DNA of 12,967 nt from JAJZJT01 sp049964655 (lineage in GTDB: Bacteria; Actinomycetota; Acidimicrobiia; Acidimicrobiales; RAAP-2), in the NCBI GenBank assembly GCA_049964655.1, contig JBMFXC010000074.1:1-12967 (forward strand). Direction: 5' to 3'. Made by a program: the position numbers and the translations under genes. A model generated the notes under the pieces. That model was not told the DNA's origin and did not search any database. It saw nothing but the letters and a program-made list of their open reading frames with translations. Shown here one piece after another: positions 1 to 7,952 of the stretch (positions are counted from its first letter, which is position 1; every line of letters starts with the position of its first letter).

Positions 1-3
1 AAC

Positions 4-12
4 CGGTAGCCT
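4..12 (+). promoter_or_regulatory. -10-like element for a leaderless start
   Basis: The bases CGGTAGCCT end six bases before the ATG at 19. The hexamer TAGCCT (7-12) fits the TAnnnT pattern of actinobacterial -10 boxes, and the spacing would place the transcript start at or next to the ATG, giving a leaderless mRNA. The same nine bases with the same six-base spacing precede the ATG of the HAD/PlsC gene on the other strand (11701-11709), which makes chance less likely. The -35 region lies outside the window. Confidence 0.5.
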
Positions 13-18
13 CATACC

Positions 19-717
19 ATGACGCCGGGACGCGAGCATGCGGACGACGCTCCACGGCCGGCCAGCCGGCCACGGTCGAGCCGGTCGAGACCGTCGGCGA
101 GCCGAGCGACGAACCGCCCGGACGGCCGCTCCGACTTTTCCGTCAAGTGGGCCATCGACCGTCTCGACGACCGCGAGAAGCGGTTCTCCTTCGCCGCCTC
201 CGGCGGTGCCGCCCTGTTCGCGCTGATCATCTACTTCAGCGAGACCACCAACAAGTCGTTCCGCCTCGCCAAGGGACAGCTGACTCCCCAGGGCACCCTC
301 ACCGTCGGCTTGATCGCCGCGGCACTCCTGCTCGTCGTCACCTTCGTCGGCCGACGCGCCCCGGTCGGCTTCGTCGCCCTCTTCACCGGTGCGGCCTTCG
401 GCACCTATCTGTTCCTCGGGCTTCCGTTCTTCGCGCTCGCCGTCTGGCTGCTCTACCGCTCCTACAAGATCCAACGCCAAGCGGCCACCGCCCGCCGCAC
501 CGAGGCTGGAACCACTGGCGGGGCGGGCACGGCATCGGGGTCGGGTCCTGCGACGTCGACTGGTCGCGGCACGTCGACTGCCTCCGGGCGGCGAACGGCA
601 GCGCGCTCGGGACCCGTCGCCAACAAGCGGTTCACCCCAAAGGCCCCACGGCGCCCTCCCCCCCCACCACCCAAACTGTCGCGCCGCGAACGGCGGCAGC
701 AAGAAGCGACCAGCTGA
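19..717 (+). CDS. Small membrane protein of unknown function
   Basis: I do not recognise a named family in this 232-residue protein. The first 45 residues are polar and rich in Arg, Ser and Pro. Hydrophobic stretches at about 57-73, 93-111, 116-131 and 133-147 suggest three or four membrane segments packed into the middle third. The C-terminal third (155-200) is low-complexity Gly, Ala, Ser and Thr, followed by a basic tail with six consecutive prolines (213-218) and a SRRERR cluster, so it probably ends as a disordered, positively charged cytoplasmic tail. The ATG at 19 follows a -10-like box directly, which supports that start and suggests a leaderless transcript. It is monocistronic within this window and converges on the TetR gene; the 112 bases between them hold no convincing terminator hairpin. 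Function is not assigned. Confidence 0.7.
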   Translation: MTPGREHADDAPRPASRPRSSRSRPSASRATNRPDGRSDFSVKWAIDRLDDREKRFSFAASGGAALFALIIYFSETTNKSFRLAKGQLTPQGTLTVGLIAAALLLVVTFVGRRAPVGFVALFTGAAFGTYLFLGLPFFALAVWLLYRSYKIQRQAATARRTEAGTTGGAGTASGSGPATSTGRGTSTASGRRTAARSGPVANKRFTPKAPRRPPPPPPKLSRRERRQQEATS

Positions 718-829
718 CGACCAGCACCAGCTGCCACCGAGTTGCCGCCCTTGGCACCATGGCCTGTGTGCCCCACGGAGTCGACAGGGACGGGATGGCA
801 CCCGCTTCTCGCACCTCCCCGGGGCGCTC

Positions 830-1561
830 TCACTGGTCCGCACCGCCGGCGACCAAGGCGGCGTGCAGGAGGTCGAGCAGCTCGCGACGTCGCCGGACGA
901 GTGATCGGGACGTAGGCTCCTCACCCAGTGCCCGGAGCACTTCGACCTCGGTGAGCATGCCGATCACCGTCGAGTAGAGCGCCACCAGGAGCAGGTTCGG
1001 CTCGTGTCGACGCAGGCGGCCTGCGTCCATCTCGTCCTCGAGAAAGGCGGCTGCCCGCTCTGCCAACGGCCTCAAGGCGGTGAGGAAGCGGGTCGACGCC
1101 GGCGGGCCGATCCGGCCCGTCTCCCGCACGAGGCCGAGGATCTCCGGGCGACGGGCAGACAGTCGGAACACCGACCGAACCACTGCCTCTACCTTTGCCC
1201 AACCGTCACCCGCCCCCTCGAGGGAGGCTTCGAGCATCGTGGAGAGCTCGGCAGCGCAGGCGTCGACCACGGCTTCGAGCAGGGCTTCCTTCGACGGGAA
1301 CCAGTAGAGAATGGTCTGCTTGCGCACGTGGAGGCTCACCGCCAGGGCGTCCAGCGACGTCTCTCGGTACCCCCGATCGGCGAACGAGGCGAGCGCAGCC
1401 CGCAGGATGCGCTCGGCGGTCCCTGCCGGGACCCCGGACGGCGACCCCTCGACGGCGAGCACCGCTCCGCGGCGGCCCCCGCCTGGGCTCGCCCCGCCCG
1501 CCGACGCCGTCACGCTCCCCGCCGCCCTCACGCTCGCCACCGACGGTATCGCCCGATCCAT
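830..1561 (-). CDS. TetR/AcrR-family transcriptional repressor
   Basis: A one-component repressor with the TetR fold. An N-terminal helix-turn-helix domain occupies about residues 48-95 (the RGYRETSLDALAVSL stretch and the LYWFPSKEALLEAV stretch are typical). A helical ligand-binding domain of about 140 residues follows and shows no recognisable family match. The listed start is the ATG at 1561, but that base is also the edge of a 16-bp palindrome, and a -10 inside the palindrome would start the transcript downstream of this ATG. The first 45 residues are a Gly/Ala/Ser-rich run unlike TetR N-termini, so the true start may be one of the in-frame GTGs at 1540, 1531, 1513 or 1462. The gene is divergent from the lipid operon, the usual layout for a local repressor. 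By neighbourhood the ligand may be an acyl-CoA or fatty acid; that is inference. Confidence 0.88.
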   Translation of the reverse strand: MDRAIPSVASVRAAGSVTASAGGASPGGGRRGAVLAVEGSPSGVPAGTAERILRAALASFADRGYRETSLDALAVSLHVRKQTILYWFPSKEALLEAVVDACAAELSTMLEASLEGAGDGWAKVEAVVRSVFRLSARRPEILGLVRETGRIGPPASTRFLTALRPLAERAAAFLEDEMDAGRLRRHEPNLLLVALYSTVIGMLTEVEVLRALGEEPTSRSLVRRRRELLDLLHAALVAGGADQ

Positions 1562-1576
1562 CTACCATATGGTAGA
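1561..1576. promoter_or_regulatory. Palindromic operator, probable TetR site
   Basis: TCTACCATATGGTAGA is a perfect 16-bp palindrome in the 23-base gap between the TetR ATG and the GTG of the divergent operon. TetR dimers usually bind palindromes of about this length next to their own gene. On the plus strand it contains TATGGT (1568-1573), a 4/6 match to a -10 box, which would start transcription only a few bases before the GTG at 1585; by symmetry a second TATGGT faces the repressor gene. No clear -35 is visible on either side. A bound repressor would cover both -10 boxes, so control of both directions is expected. AT-rich DNA stands out against the surrounding GC-rich sequence. Confidence 0.75.
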
Positions 1577-1584
1577 CAGACGCC

Positions 1585-4044
1585 GTGACCAGCGTCGACG
1601 TGGCCCTTGGAGGGTCCCGGTTCTTCGTCACCGGTGCGACCGGGTTTCTCGGGACGGCGCTCGTCGAACGGATCCTGCGGACCATCCCCGACAGCGAGGT
1701 CGTCCTCCTCGTCCGACCAGGTCGCCGCTCAAGCCCGACCGAACGGATCCGACGCGAAGTCCTGAAGAACGACTGCTTCGACCGGTTGCGAGAGGAGCTG
1801 GGCCACGCCTTCGATGACGTCCTCGCCCGACGGGTCACCGCCGTCGCCGGAGACGTGGGGAGCGACGGCCTCGGCCTCGACGACGACGGGCTGGCCGCAC
1901 TGGCGCGCTGCGACGTGGTGGTGCACTCTGCGGCGACGGTCAGCTTCGACGCACCACTCGATGCCGCCGTCGAGGTCAACCTCCTCGGCCCCTCGAGGGT
2001 CGCGGCAGCAATGGTGGCCGCCCGGGCGATCGCTGCTGGTGACGGCGGAACGGGCCCCCGCCACCTCATCGCCGTCTCCACCGCCTACGTCGCCGCCACC
2101 CATCAAGGCGAGGTCGCCGAGGACCTGGTCGGAAGCGGCCGCTTCGCCGTCGACGTCGACTGGCGCGCCGAGGTCGTCGCGGCGCGGCGGCAGCGCAGCG
2201 ACGCAGAAGCCGAGTCGCGCCGTCCCGAGCAGCTCGACCGCTTCGCCGCCGAAGCCCGGCGCGAGCTCGGGTCCGCTGGTGTCCACCTCCTCGCTGCCCG
2301 CGCCGAGCGCCAGCGTGAGGAGTGGGTCCGTCACCACCTGGTCGAGGTGGGCAAGGCACGGGCTCGCTCGCTTGGCTGGCCCGACGCCTACCCCTATACG
2401 AAAGCCCTCGGCGAGCAGGCCCTCGTGGAGCAGTTCGCCGATGCCGTCCCCATCACCATCGTGCGGCCGTCCATCATCGAGTCGGCCCTGGCCGAACCGC
2501 GCCCCGGGTGGATCCGCGGCTTCCGGATGGCCGAGCCCATCATCGTCTCCTACGCCCGGGGCCTCCTCAAAGAGTTCCCCGGCGTCCCCGAGGGGATCAT
2601 CGACGTGATCCCGGTCGACCTGGTCGTCGCCGCCATCATCGCGGCGGCGGCACGTGGCCCGCTCCGTGGTCCCGCTTCCGACGACGCGCCCGTGGCCCCG
2701 CGCCCCGAGGTCCTCCACGTCGCCTCCGGCGTCCGCAACCCGCTCCGCTACGGGCGCCTGGTCGAGCTGGTGCAGGCATGGTTCACCGAGCATCCCCTCT
2801 ACGACGCCGACGGACAGCCGATCACCGTGCCCGAGTGGTCCTTCCCCGGTCGCGGTCGCGTCCAGCGTCAGCTCAGCCGGGCGGGACAGCTCATGGGGCT
2901 GGCCGAACGGGCCGTCGGCGCTCTGCCCATTCGGGGTCGACAGGCCGCCTGGGTCGCCGCCCTCGAGGAGCGCCACCTGTTGGCCGACCGGGCGCTCGGC
3001 TACGTCGAGCTCTACGGCTCGTACACGGAGACCGAGGCGCGCTACCGGGTCGACCACCTCCTTGCTCTGTGGGACACCCTCGACGACGCCGACAAGGACC
3101 GGTACTGCTTCGACCCGGCTGTCGTCGACTGGGGCCACTACGTGCACCACGTCCACCTGCCGTCCGTCGTGCTGCATGCCAGGGTCCGGACCACGCCGGG
3201 ACGCTCCTCCCAGGTGCCCCGGTCCGAACGAGCTATCGCCGCCATCCTCTCGCCCGACCGCCACCTGGCCGCCTTCGACCTCGAGAACACCCTGGTGGCG
3301 TCCAACGTCGTCGCCTCGTACGCCTGGCTGGCGTCACGTCACCTCTCACCGTGGCAACGGGCTTCCTTCGTCGGCGAGCTCCTCCTCCGGGCTCCCTCGT
3401 TGCTGGCACTCGACCGCCGCGACCGGGGCGACTTCTTGCGGGCCTTCTACCGTCGCTACGAGGGCGCCTCGGTGACCGAGCTCCGTGACGACAGCTGGGA
3501 GCTCTTCTCCCACCTGCTCCTCGCCAAGTCGTACCCGGCCGCCATCGCCCGAGTCCGCCGCCACCGGTCACTCGGTCACCGCACGGTCCTCATCACCGGG
3601 GCACTCGACCTCGTCGTCGAACCGCTCCGTCCCCTCTTCGACGACGTCGTCTGCGCCCGCCTCGACGAACGGGACGGTCGCTTCACCGGACAACTGCGTG
3701 ACCTGCCACCGATCGGCGAGGCCCGGGCCCACGTGCTCGCCGAGTACGCGCAAGCAGAGGGCCTCCGGCTCGAGGAGTCGATGGCCTATGCCGACTCGGC
3801 CAGCGACCTCCCCCTCCTCGAGGCCGTCGGCTTCCCGGTTGCCGTCAACCCCGAAGCCAAGCTGGCCGCCATCGCCCGGCGACGTGGTTGGCACGTCGAG
3901 CACTGGGCGCCGGCCGAAGGCGGCGCACGCCCGATCGTGCCACTCGGACCGCGCTCCACCCGCACCCTGGCCGGGCCGAGCCAGGCGTCGCTCGTGGGCG
4001 CACGTCGGCGGAACCACCCCGGTACCCACCAGGACCGCCCATGA
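1585..4044 (+). CDS. Acyl-CoA reductase-like SDR fused to HAD-IB hydrolase
   Basis: An 819-residue two-domain protein. The N-terminal part is an extended SDR of the fatty acyl-CoA / thioester reductase type: a dinucleotide-binding TGATGFLG at 16-23, an STAYV segment, and the catalytic pair Y269xxxK273. About 100 residues separate STAYV from the Tyr, much longer than in sugar epimerases and in line with fatty acyl reductases. A linker region follows (about 400-555). The C-terminal part is a HAD-IB (SerB-like) domain: nucleophile D565 in DLENT, T671 in ITG, and the acidic motif D737-SAS-D741. Two departures from SerB are visible: the second acid of motif I is Glu (E567), and the motif III Lys seems replaced by Arg (GEARAHVL). 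The likely job is reduction of an activated fatty acyl group, with dephosphorylation of an unknown product by the HAD domain. The start is a GTG with no Shine-Dalgarno, just after the operator. The stop overlaps the next gene as ATGA. Mycobacterial multi-domain acyl-CoA reductases are the nearest relatives I know. Confidence 0.85.
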   Translation: MTSVDVALGGSRFFVTGATGFLGTALVERILRTIPDSEVVLLVRPGRRSSPTERIRREVLKNDCFDRLREELGHAFDDVLARRVTAVAGDVGSDGLGLDDDGLAALARCDVVVHSAATVSFDAPLDAAVEVNLLGPSRVAAAMVAARAIAAGDGGTGPRHLIAVSTAYVAATHQGEVAEDLVGSGRFAVDVDWRAEVVAARRQRSDAEAESRRPEQLDRFAAEARRELGSAGVHLLAARAERQREEWVRHHLVEVGKARARSLGWPDAYPYTKALGEQALVEQFADAVPITIVRPSIIESALAEPRPGWIRGFRMAEPIIVSYARGLLKEFPGVPEGIIDVIPVDLVVAAIIAAAARGPLRGPASDDAPVAPRPEVLHVASGVRNPLRYGRLVELVQAWFTEHPLYDADGQPITVPEWSFPGRGRVQRQLSRAGQLMGLAERAVGALPIRGRQAAWVAALEERHLLADRALGYVELYGSYTETEARYRVDHLLALWDTLDDADKDRYCFDPAVVDWGHYVHHVHLPSVVLHARVRTTPGRSSQVPRSERAIAAILSPDRHLAAFDLENTLVASNVVASYAWLASRHLSPWQRASFVGELLLRAPSLLALDRRDRGDFLRAFYRRYEGASVTELRDDSWELFSHLLLAKSYPAAIARVRRHRSLGHRTVLITGALDLVVEPLRPLFDDVVCARLDERDGRFTGQLRDLPPIGEARAHVLAEYAQAEGLRLEESMAYADSASDLPLLEAVGFPVAVNPEAKLAAIARRRGWHVEHWAPAEGGARPIVPLGPRSTRTLAGPSQASLVGARRRNHPGTHQDRP

Positions 4045-5321
4045 AAGCGCTCGTCTACGAGCGCAACGTGCCTCGCGTCGCTGCCGCTCGGCTGGTCTCG
4101 ATGGTGGCCTCGGGACGTGGGGCCCACGTCGGCCCGCTCCGCCTGCTCGACGTCGACACGCCGGACCTACCCGCCGACGACTGGTACCGCCTCCGTCCGA
4201 CACTGTCGGGCATCTGCGGCTCGGACCTCGCCACCGTCGACGGCCGGAGCTCGCGCTACTTCGAGGACGTCGTCAGCTTCCCCTTCGTGCCCGGCCACGA
4301 AGTCGTCGGCATCCTCACCGACGGCGGCGTCGACAGCGCAGGCAACCGGCTCGCCCCGGGGAGCCGTGCCGTCATCGAGCCCGTCCTCGGTTGCCGTCCT
4401 CGCCATGTCCGACCACCCTGTCCGTCCTGTGCGTCAGGCAACACCGAGCGGTGCGGCCATCTCACCGACGGCCTGCTCGCCCCGGGGCTGCAAACCGGCT
4501 TCTGTGCCGACACCGGTGGCGGCTGGTCGACTGCCGGCCTGGTTGCCCACTCCTCCCAGCTCCATGCTGTGCCCGACTCGCTCGACGACGAGGCCGCCGT
4601 CGTCGTCGAGCCGACCGCCTGTGCGGTGCACGCCGCCTTGGCCGCATCCGTGCCGTCTGGAGCGACCGTCGTCGTGCTCGGCGCCGGGACGCTGGGGCTC
4701 GCCACCGTCGCCGCGCTCACCTACCTCGTACGACCCACTACTCCCCACACCGTCCTCGTGGGCGCCAAGCACCGGGTCCAACAGCAGCTCGCCGAGCGGT
4801 TCGGTGCCGACGTCGTCGTGCCACCCAACCAGCTCGCCCGTTCCGTCCGACGAGCGACCGGCTCGTTGGCCCTCGGGGGACGGCTGACCGACGGAGCCGA
4901 CGTCGTCTTCGACTGCGTCGGCTCGGCCGACTCCCTCACCACCTCCCTCGGACTGGCCCGGCCCGGTGGGACGGTCGTCTTAGTCGGCATGCCGGGACGA
5001 GTAGCGGTCGACCTCGCCGTCCTGTGGCACCGCGAGCTCCGTCTGGTCGGCGCCTACGCCTACGGGACCGAGCCGGGGTGGGCGCCGCCCGGTGGCAACG
5101 GCTCGGCTCACGACGTGCCGCCCGAGCCAGAAGTCCCCTCACCGCGCACGTTCGACCTCGCCTTGTCACTCGTCTCCGCTGCCGACCTCGGCACCCTGGT
5201 GTCGGCCGCCTACCCGCTCGAGCGGTACGAAGAGGCCTTGGCCCACGCCGGATCGGCGGGCCGACGCGGCGCCGTCAAGATCGTCTTCGACCTCCGCACC
5301 CGGAAAGGAACCCCCTCATGA
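4041..5321 (+). CDS. Zinc-dependent MDR alcohol dehydrogenase
   Basis: A 426-residue medium-chain dehydrogenase. Catalytic-zinc ligands are C59 (GICGSD), H86-E87 (PGHE) and probably E190 (EPTACAVHA). The structural-zinc loop keeps CPSC...C (C127, C130, C138), but the fourth Cys is not at the usual spacing and may be supplied by C118. The NAD(P)-binding motif is GAGTLG at 214-219. It should interconvert an alcohol and an aldehyde or ketone; the substrate cannot be read from the sequence. Next to an acyl reductase, it may carry the aldehyde to an alcohol or oxidise a hydroxylated lipid intermediate. The protein is longer than the usual 340-380 residues, with extra residues near 21-31 and a Gly/Pro-rich loop near 345-370. 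The ATG at 4041 overlaps the upstream stop by four bases (ATGA), which fixes the start better than the longer open frame upstream. Confidence 0.9.
   Translation: MKALVYERNVPRVAAARLVSMVASGRGAHVGPLRLLDVDTPDLPADDWYRLRPTLSGICGSDLATVDGRSSRYFEDVVSFPFVPGHEVVGILTDGGVDSAGNRLAPGSRAVIEPVLGCRPRHVRPPCPSCASGNTERCGHLTDGLLAPGLQTGFCADTGGGWSTAGLVAHSSQLHAVPDSLDDEAAVVVEPTACAVHAALAASVPSGATVVVLGAGTLGLATVAALTYLVRPTTPHTVLVGAKHRVQQQLAERFGADVVVPPNQLARSVRRATGSLALGGRLTDGADVVFDCVGSADSLTTSLGLARPGGTVVLVGMPGRVAVDLAVLWHRELRLVGAYAYGTEPGWAPPGGNGSAHDVPPEPEVPSPRTFDLALSLVSAADLGTLVSAAYPLERYEEALAHAGSAGRRGAVKIVFDLRTRKGTPS
5302..5310 (+). promoter_or_regulatory. Ribosome binding site for the LarA-like gene
   Basis: The purine run GGAAAGGAA lies seven bases before the ATG at 5318, inside the end of the dehydrogenase gene. 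It is the clearest Shine-Dalgarno of the operon. It decides the start of the LarA-like gene, whose open frame otherwise runs far upstream through the neighbouring genes. With the ATGA overlap it points to translational coupling plus independent initiation. Confidence 0.7.
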
Positions 5322-6907
5322 GCCCCAGGCCCGGCTTCGTGCTCGAGGTCGACCGCTCGACCCCACCCACCCTGTTCTGGCACGGTGAGCGGTTCCGGCT
5401 CGAGCGCCTTCCCGAGGGGAGTCGCGTCGTCTACGCACCCGAGCCGCTCGACCCCCTCCCCGACCCACGCGCCGCGATCCGCCAGGCCCTCCTCAACCCG
5501 CTCGGTGACCGCGACCCCCTACCTGCCCTCCTGCACCCGGGCATGAAGCTCACCATCGCCTTCGACGACGTGTCGCTGCCGTTGCCGCCGATGGAACGCC
5601 CCGACATCCGGCAGCTCGTCATCGAAGAGGTCCTCGAACTGGCCGCCACGGCCGGGGTCGACGACGTCGTCCTCCTTGCCGCGCTCGCCCTGCACCGCCG
5701 CATGACCGAGGCCGAGCTCCGCCATGCCCTCGGCGACCGGGTCTACGACGCCTTCGCTCCCAACGGTCTCCTCCTCCAGCACGACGCCGAGGACCCCGAC
5801 CAGCTGCTCCATCTCGGGACCACCGAGCAGGGCGAGGACGTGGAGATCAACCGCCGTGCCGCCGAGAGCGACCTGCTCGTCTACGTCAACATCAACCTCG
5901 TGGCCATGGACGGCGGCCACAAGAGCGTCGCCACCGGGCTGGCCAGCTACCGGAGCATCCGTCACCACCACAATCCGACCACCATGCAACACAGCCGGTC
6001 GTTCATGGACCAGACGCGCTCAGAGCTGCACTCGTCGAACTGGCGGATGGGCCGCCTCATCGCCGCCAGCGGCGTCACCGTCTTCCAGATCGAGACCACC
6101 CTCAACACCAACACCTTCCCCAGTCAGTTCGCCTTCCTCCAGCGCCGCGAGTGGGAGTGGGGAACGCGTGACCGTCTCACCTACCTCGGTGCCGCCGGGG
6201 CGCTCGACCGCACCCCGGCCCGGCTCGCCCGGCGCATCTTCCACTCCGTACGGGCGCCGCACCGGATGACCTCCGTCCAGGCGGGCGAGGTCGAGGCCGT
6301 CCACGCCGCCACCACCGACCACGTGCTCGCCCAGCAGTCCGTCGTCGTCGACGGCCAGACCGACATCGTCACCATGGGGCTTCCCTACATCAGCCCCTAC
6401 AACGTGGGCTCGATCCTCAACCCGATCCTGGTCGCCTGCCTCGGCCTCGGCTACTTCTTCAACCTCTACCGGAACAAGCCGCTCGTCCGGCCCGGTGGCG
6501 TCGCCATCATCAGCCACCCCACCACGCCGGAGTTCGACCCGGTGCACCACCCGAGCTACATCGACTTCTTCGAGGAGGTCCTCACCGAGACCACCGATCC
6601 GGTCGAGATGGCTGCCCGTTTCGAAGAGTCCTTCGCCACCGATCCCTGGTACGTGCACCTCTACCGCACTGGGCACGCCTACCACGGGGTCCATCCCTTC
6701 TACATGTGGTACTGGTGCGCGCACGCCCTCGACCACCTGGGAGCGGTGGTCATCGTCGGTGGAGACCCTGCCACCGTCCGACGGCTCGGCTTCCGGCCGG
6801 CGTCGACACTGTCCGACGCCCTCGAGCTGGCCAAGGACGTCGTCGGGCCGTCGCCCACCCTGACCCATCTCCACGTACCGCCCATCCTCATGGCGGACGT
6901 CCAGTGA
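5318..6907 (+). CDS. LarA-like (DUF2088) protein, altered active site
   Basis: A 529-residue protein related to LarA, the nickel-pincer lactate racemase, but about 100 residues longer. Aligned by eye with Lactiplantibacillus LarA (residue numbers from memory), K202 in GGHKS matches the cofactor-carrying Lys184; H218 in the RHHHN run lies 16 residues on and matches the nickel-binding His200; and H126 in ALHRRMTEAEL matches catalytic His108. Two positions differ: the DxTR motif reads DVSLP, so Arg75 becomes L87, and the residue ten before the Lys is I192 instead of His174. The N-terminal domain (about 1-240) is LarA-like. The C-terminal part (about 345-529) is rich in aromatic residues and I cannot place it. 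The reaction may be stereo-inversion or another hydride chemistry on a 2-hydroxy-acyl or related lipid precursor. No larB, larC or larE cofactor genes are visible. It overlaps its neighbours by ATGA and GTGA. Confidence 0.8.
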   Translation: MSPRPGFVLEVDRSTPPTLFWHGERFRLERLPEGSRVVYAPEPLDPLPDPRAAIRQALLNPLGDRDPLPALLHPGMKLTIAFDDVSLPLPPMERPDIRQLVIEEVLELAATAGVDDVVLLAALALHRRMTEAELRHALGDRVYDAFAPNGLLLQHDAEDPDQLLHLGTTEQGEDVEINRRAAESDLLVYVNINLVAMDGGHKSVATGLASYRSIRHHHNPTTMQHSRSFMDQTRSELHSSNWRMGRLIAASGVTVFQIETTLNTNTFPSQFAFLQRREWEWGTRDRLTYLGAAGALDRTPARLARRIFHSVRAPHRMTSVQAGEVEAVHAATTDHVLAQQSVVVDGQTDIVTMGLPYISPYNVGSILNPILVACLGLGYFFNLYRNKPLVRPGGVAIISHPTTPEFDPVHHPSYIDFFEEVLTETTDPVEMAARFEESFATDPWYVHLYRTGHAYHGVHPFYMWYWCAHALDHLGAVVIVGGDPATVRRLGFRPASTLSDALELAKDVVGPSPTLTHLHVPPILMADVQ

Positions 6908-7950
6908 CCGGAGCACCCCACGAGCGCGCCCGACGAGCTCCGTCGCAGGCCGCCTCCCTCCGACCAACCCGCCTGGTCCGGAGCGAAGCCCGGCTCGGCG
7001 CCGGCCGGGGGCGCCCGCTTCGCACCGGGCTCGGCCGCCTCGGCAACCTTCCCTTCCCCGTCGCACCTCCCCGGTGGCCCGAAGGGCTGACCCGTCCGGC
7101 ACCCGAACGCCGCATCGGCGTCGGCTACGACACCCGATGGGCTCGCTCCTACCCTGCCCGCCTGGCACGTGTCCTGCTCGTCGACTCGATCGCCCGCCCC
7201 GCCACCCTGGCCCTCGCCACCCCGACGGTCGTCGGTGGCGAGCTGCTCTCCGACCTCCCCACGCCGGTCATCTTCGCCGCCAACCACGCCAGCCACGCCG
7301 ACACACCGCTCCTGCTCGCCACCTTGCCGAGCCAGATCCGGCACCACACCGTCGTCGGCGCCGCCGCCGACTACTTCTTCGACCGACGGTGGAAGGCGCA
7401 CCTGTGGGCGCTCCTGCTCGCCGCCATCCCCATCGAACGCGCCAAGATCGACCGGCGCTCGACGCAACGTGCGCTCGAACTGCTCGACGACGGCTGGAAC
7501 GTCATCATCTTCCCCGAGGGCGGGCGCTCCCCCGACGGCTGGGGGCAAGACTTCCACCCGGCCAGCGCCGCCTACCTGGCCGTGCGGTCGGGCCGACCGG
7601 TGGTCCCCGTCCATCTGAGCGGCACCCGGAAGCTCCTCGCCAAGGGTCAGCGCAGCCTCGGGCGGGCGAAGACGACGGTCACCTTCGAACCGCCGCTGTG
7701 GCCCGCCGCCGGCGAAGACGCCCGGCACTTCGGCGAACGGATCGCCCAGGCGATTGCCGTGGTCGCCGACGAGCGCCGAGGTGACTGGTGGACGGCACGG
7801 CGGAACGCCGCGGCAGGAACGACTCCTCCGCTCTCCGGCCCCGACGTGGCCCTCTGGCGACGGTCGTGGGCGCTGCCCGAGGACGCCCGAAGCCGCCCGT
7901 CGCGGTCAGAAGCGCCCGATGGGCCGTCGTGGCCCTCTCTGCACCACTGA
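6904..7950 (+). CDS. PlsC-type lysophospholipid acyltransferase
   Basis: A 348-residue glycerolipid acyltransferase. Motif I is NHASHAD (N127-H128-x4-D133), the catalytic His/Asp pair. Motif III is FPEGGRS (203-209), which binds the phosphate of the acceptor, and VPVHLSGTR (from 234) fits motif IV. Residues 1-70 form a basic Arg/Pro-rich leader that may lie along the membrane surface; a stretch at 86-110 is moderately hydrophobic. It should transfer an acyl group to a lysophosphatidate-like or alcohol acceptor. As the last gene of the operon it may add a second chain to, or esterify, the product of the upstream reductases. The GTG at 6904 overlaps the previous stop as GTGA and is in frame, so I prefer it to the ATG at 6706, which lies inside the upstream gene. 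The stop is two bases before the assembly gap. Confidence 0.88.
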   Translation: MTGAPHERARRAPSQAASLRPTRLVRSEARLGAGRGRPLRTGLGRLGNLPFPVAPPRWPEGLTRPAPERRIGVGYDTRWARSYPARLARVLLVDSIARPATLALATPTVVGGELLSDLPTPVIFAANHASHADTPLLLATLPSQIRHHTVVGAAADYFFDRRWKAHLWALLLAAIPIERAKIDRRSTQRALELLDDGWNVIIFPEGGRSPDGWGQDFHPASAAYLAVRSGRPVVPVHLSGTRKLLAKGQRSLGRAKTTVTFEPPLWPAAGEDARHFGERIAQAIAVVADERRGDWWTARRNAAAGTTPPLSGPDVALWRRSWALPEDARSRPSRSEAPDGPSWPSLHH

Positions 7951-7952
7951 GG

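Noticed and set aside
718..829. Terminator between the convergent first gene and TetR
   Set aside because: Only a GGCAC/GTGCC pairing and a CCCCGGGG core were found, both too weak, with no T-run.
1729..3264. 511-codon open frame on the minus strand
   Set aside because: It lies fully antisense to the acyl-reductase/HAD gene, whose motifs are clear. Long antisense frames are common in DNA this rich in GC, and its translation shows no family motif.
3485..5317. Upstream part of the long frame that contains the LarA-like gene
   Set aside because: It overlaps the end of the reductase and the whole dehydrogenase gene and is low-complexity Arg/Pro/Ser. The ribosome site at 5302 and the ATGA overlap set the real start at 5318.
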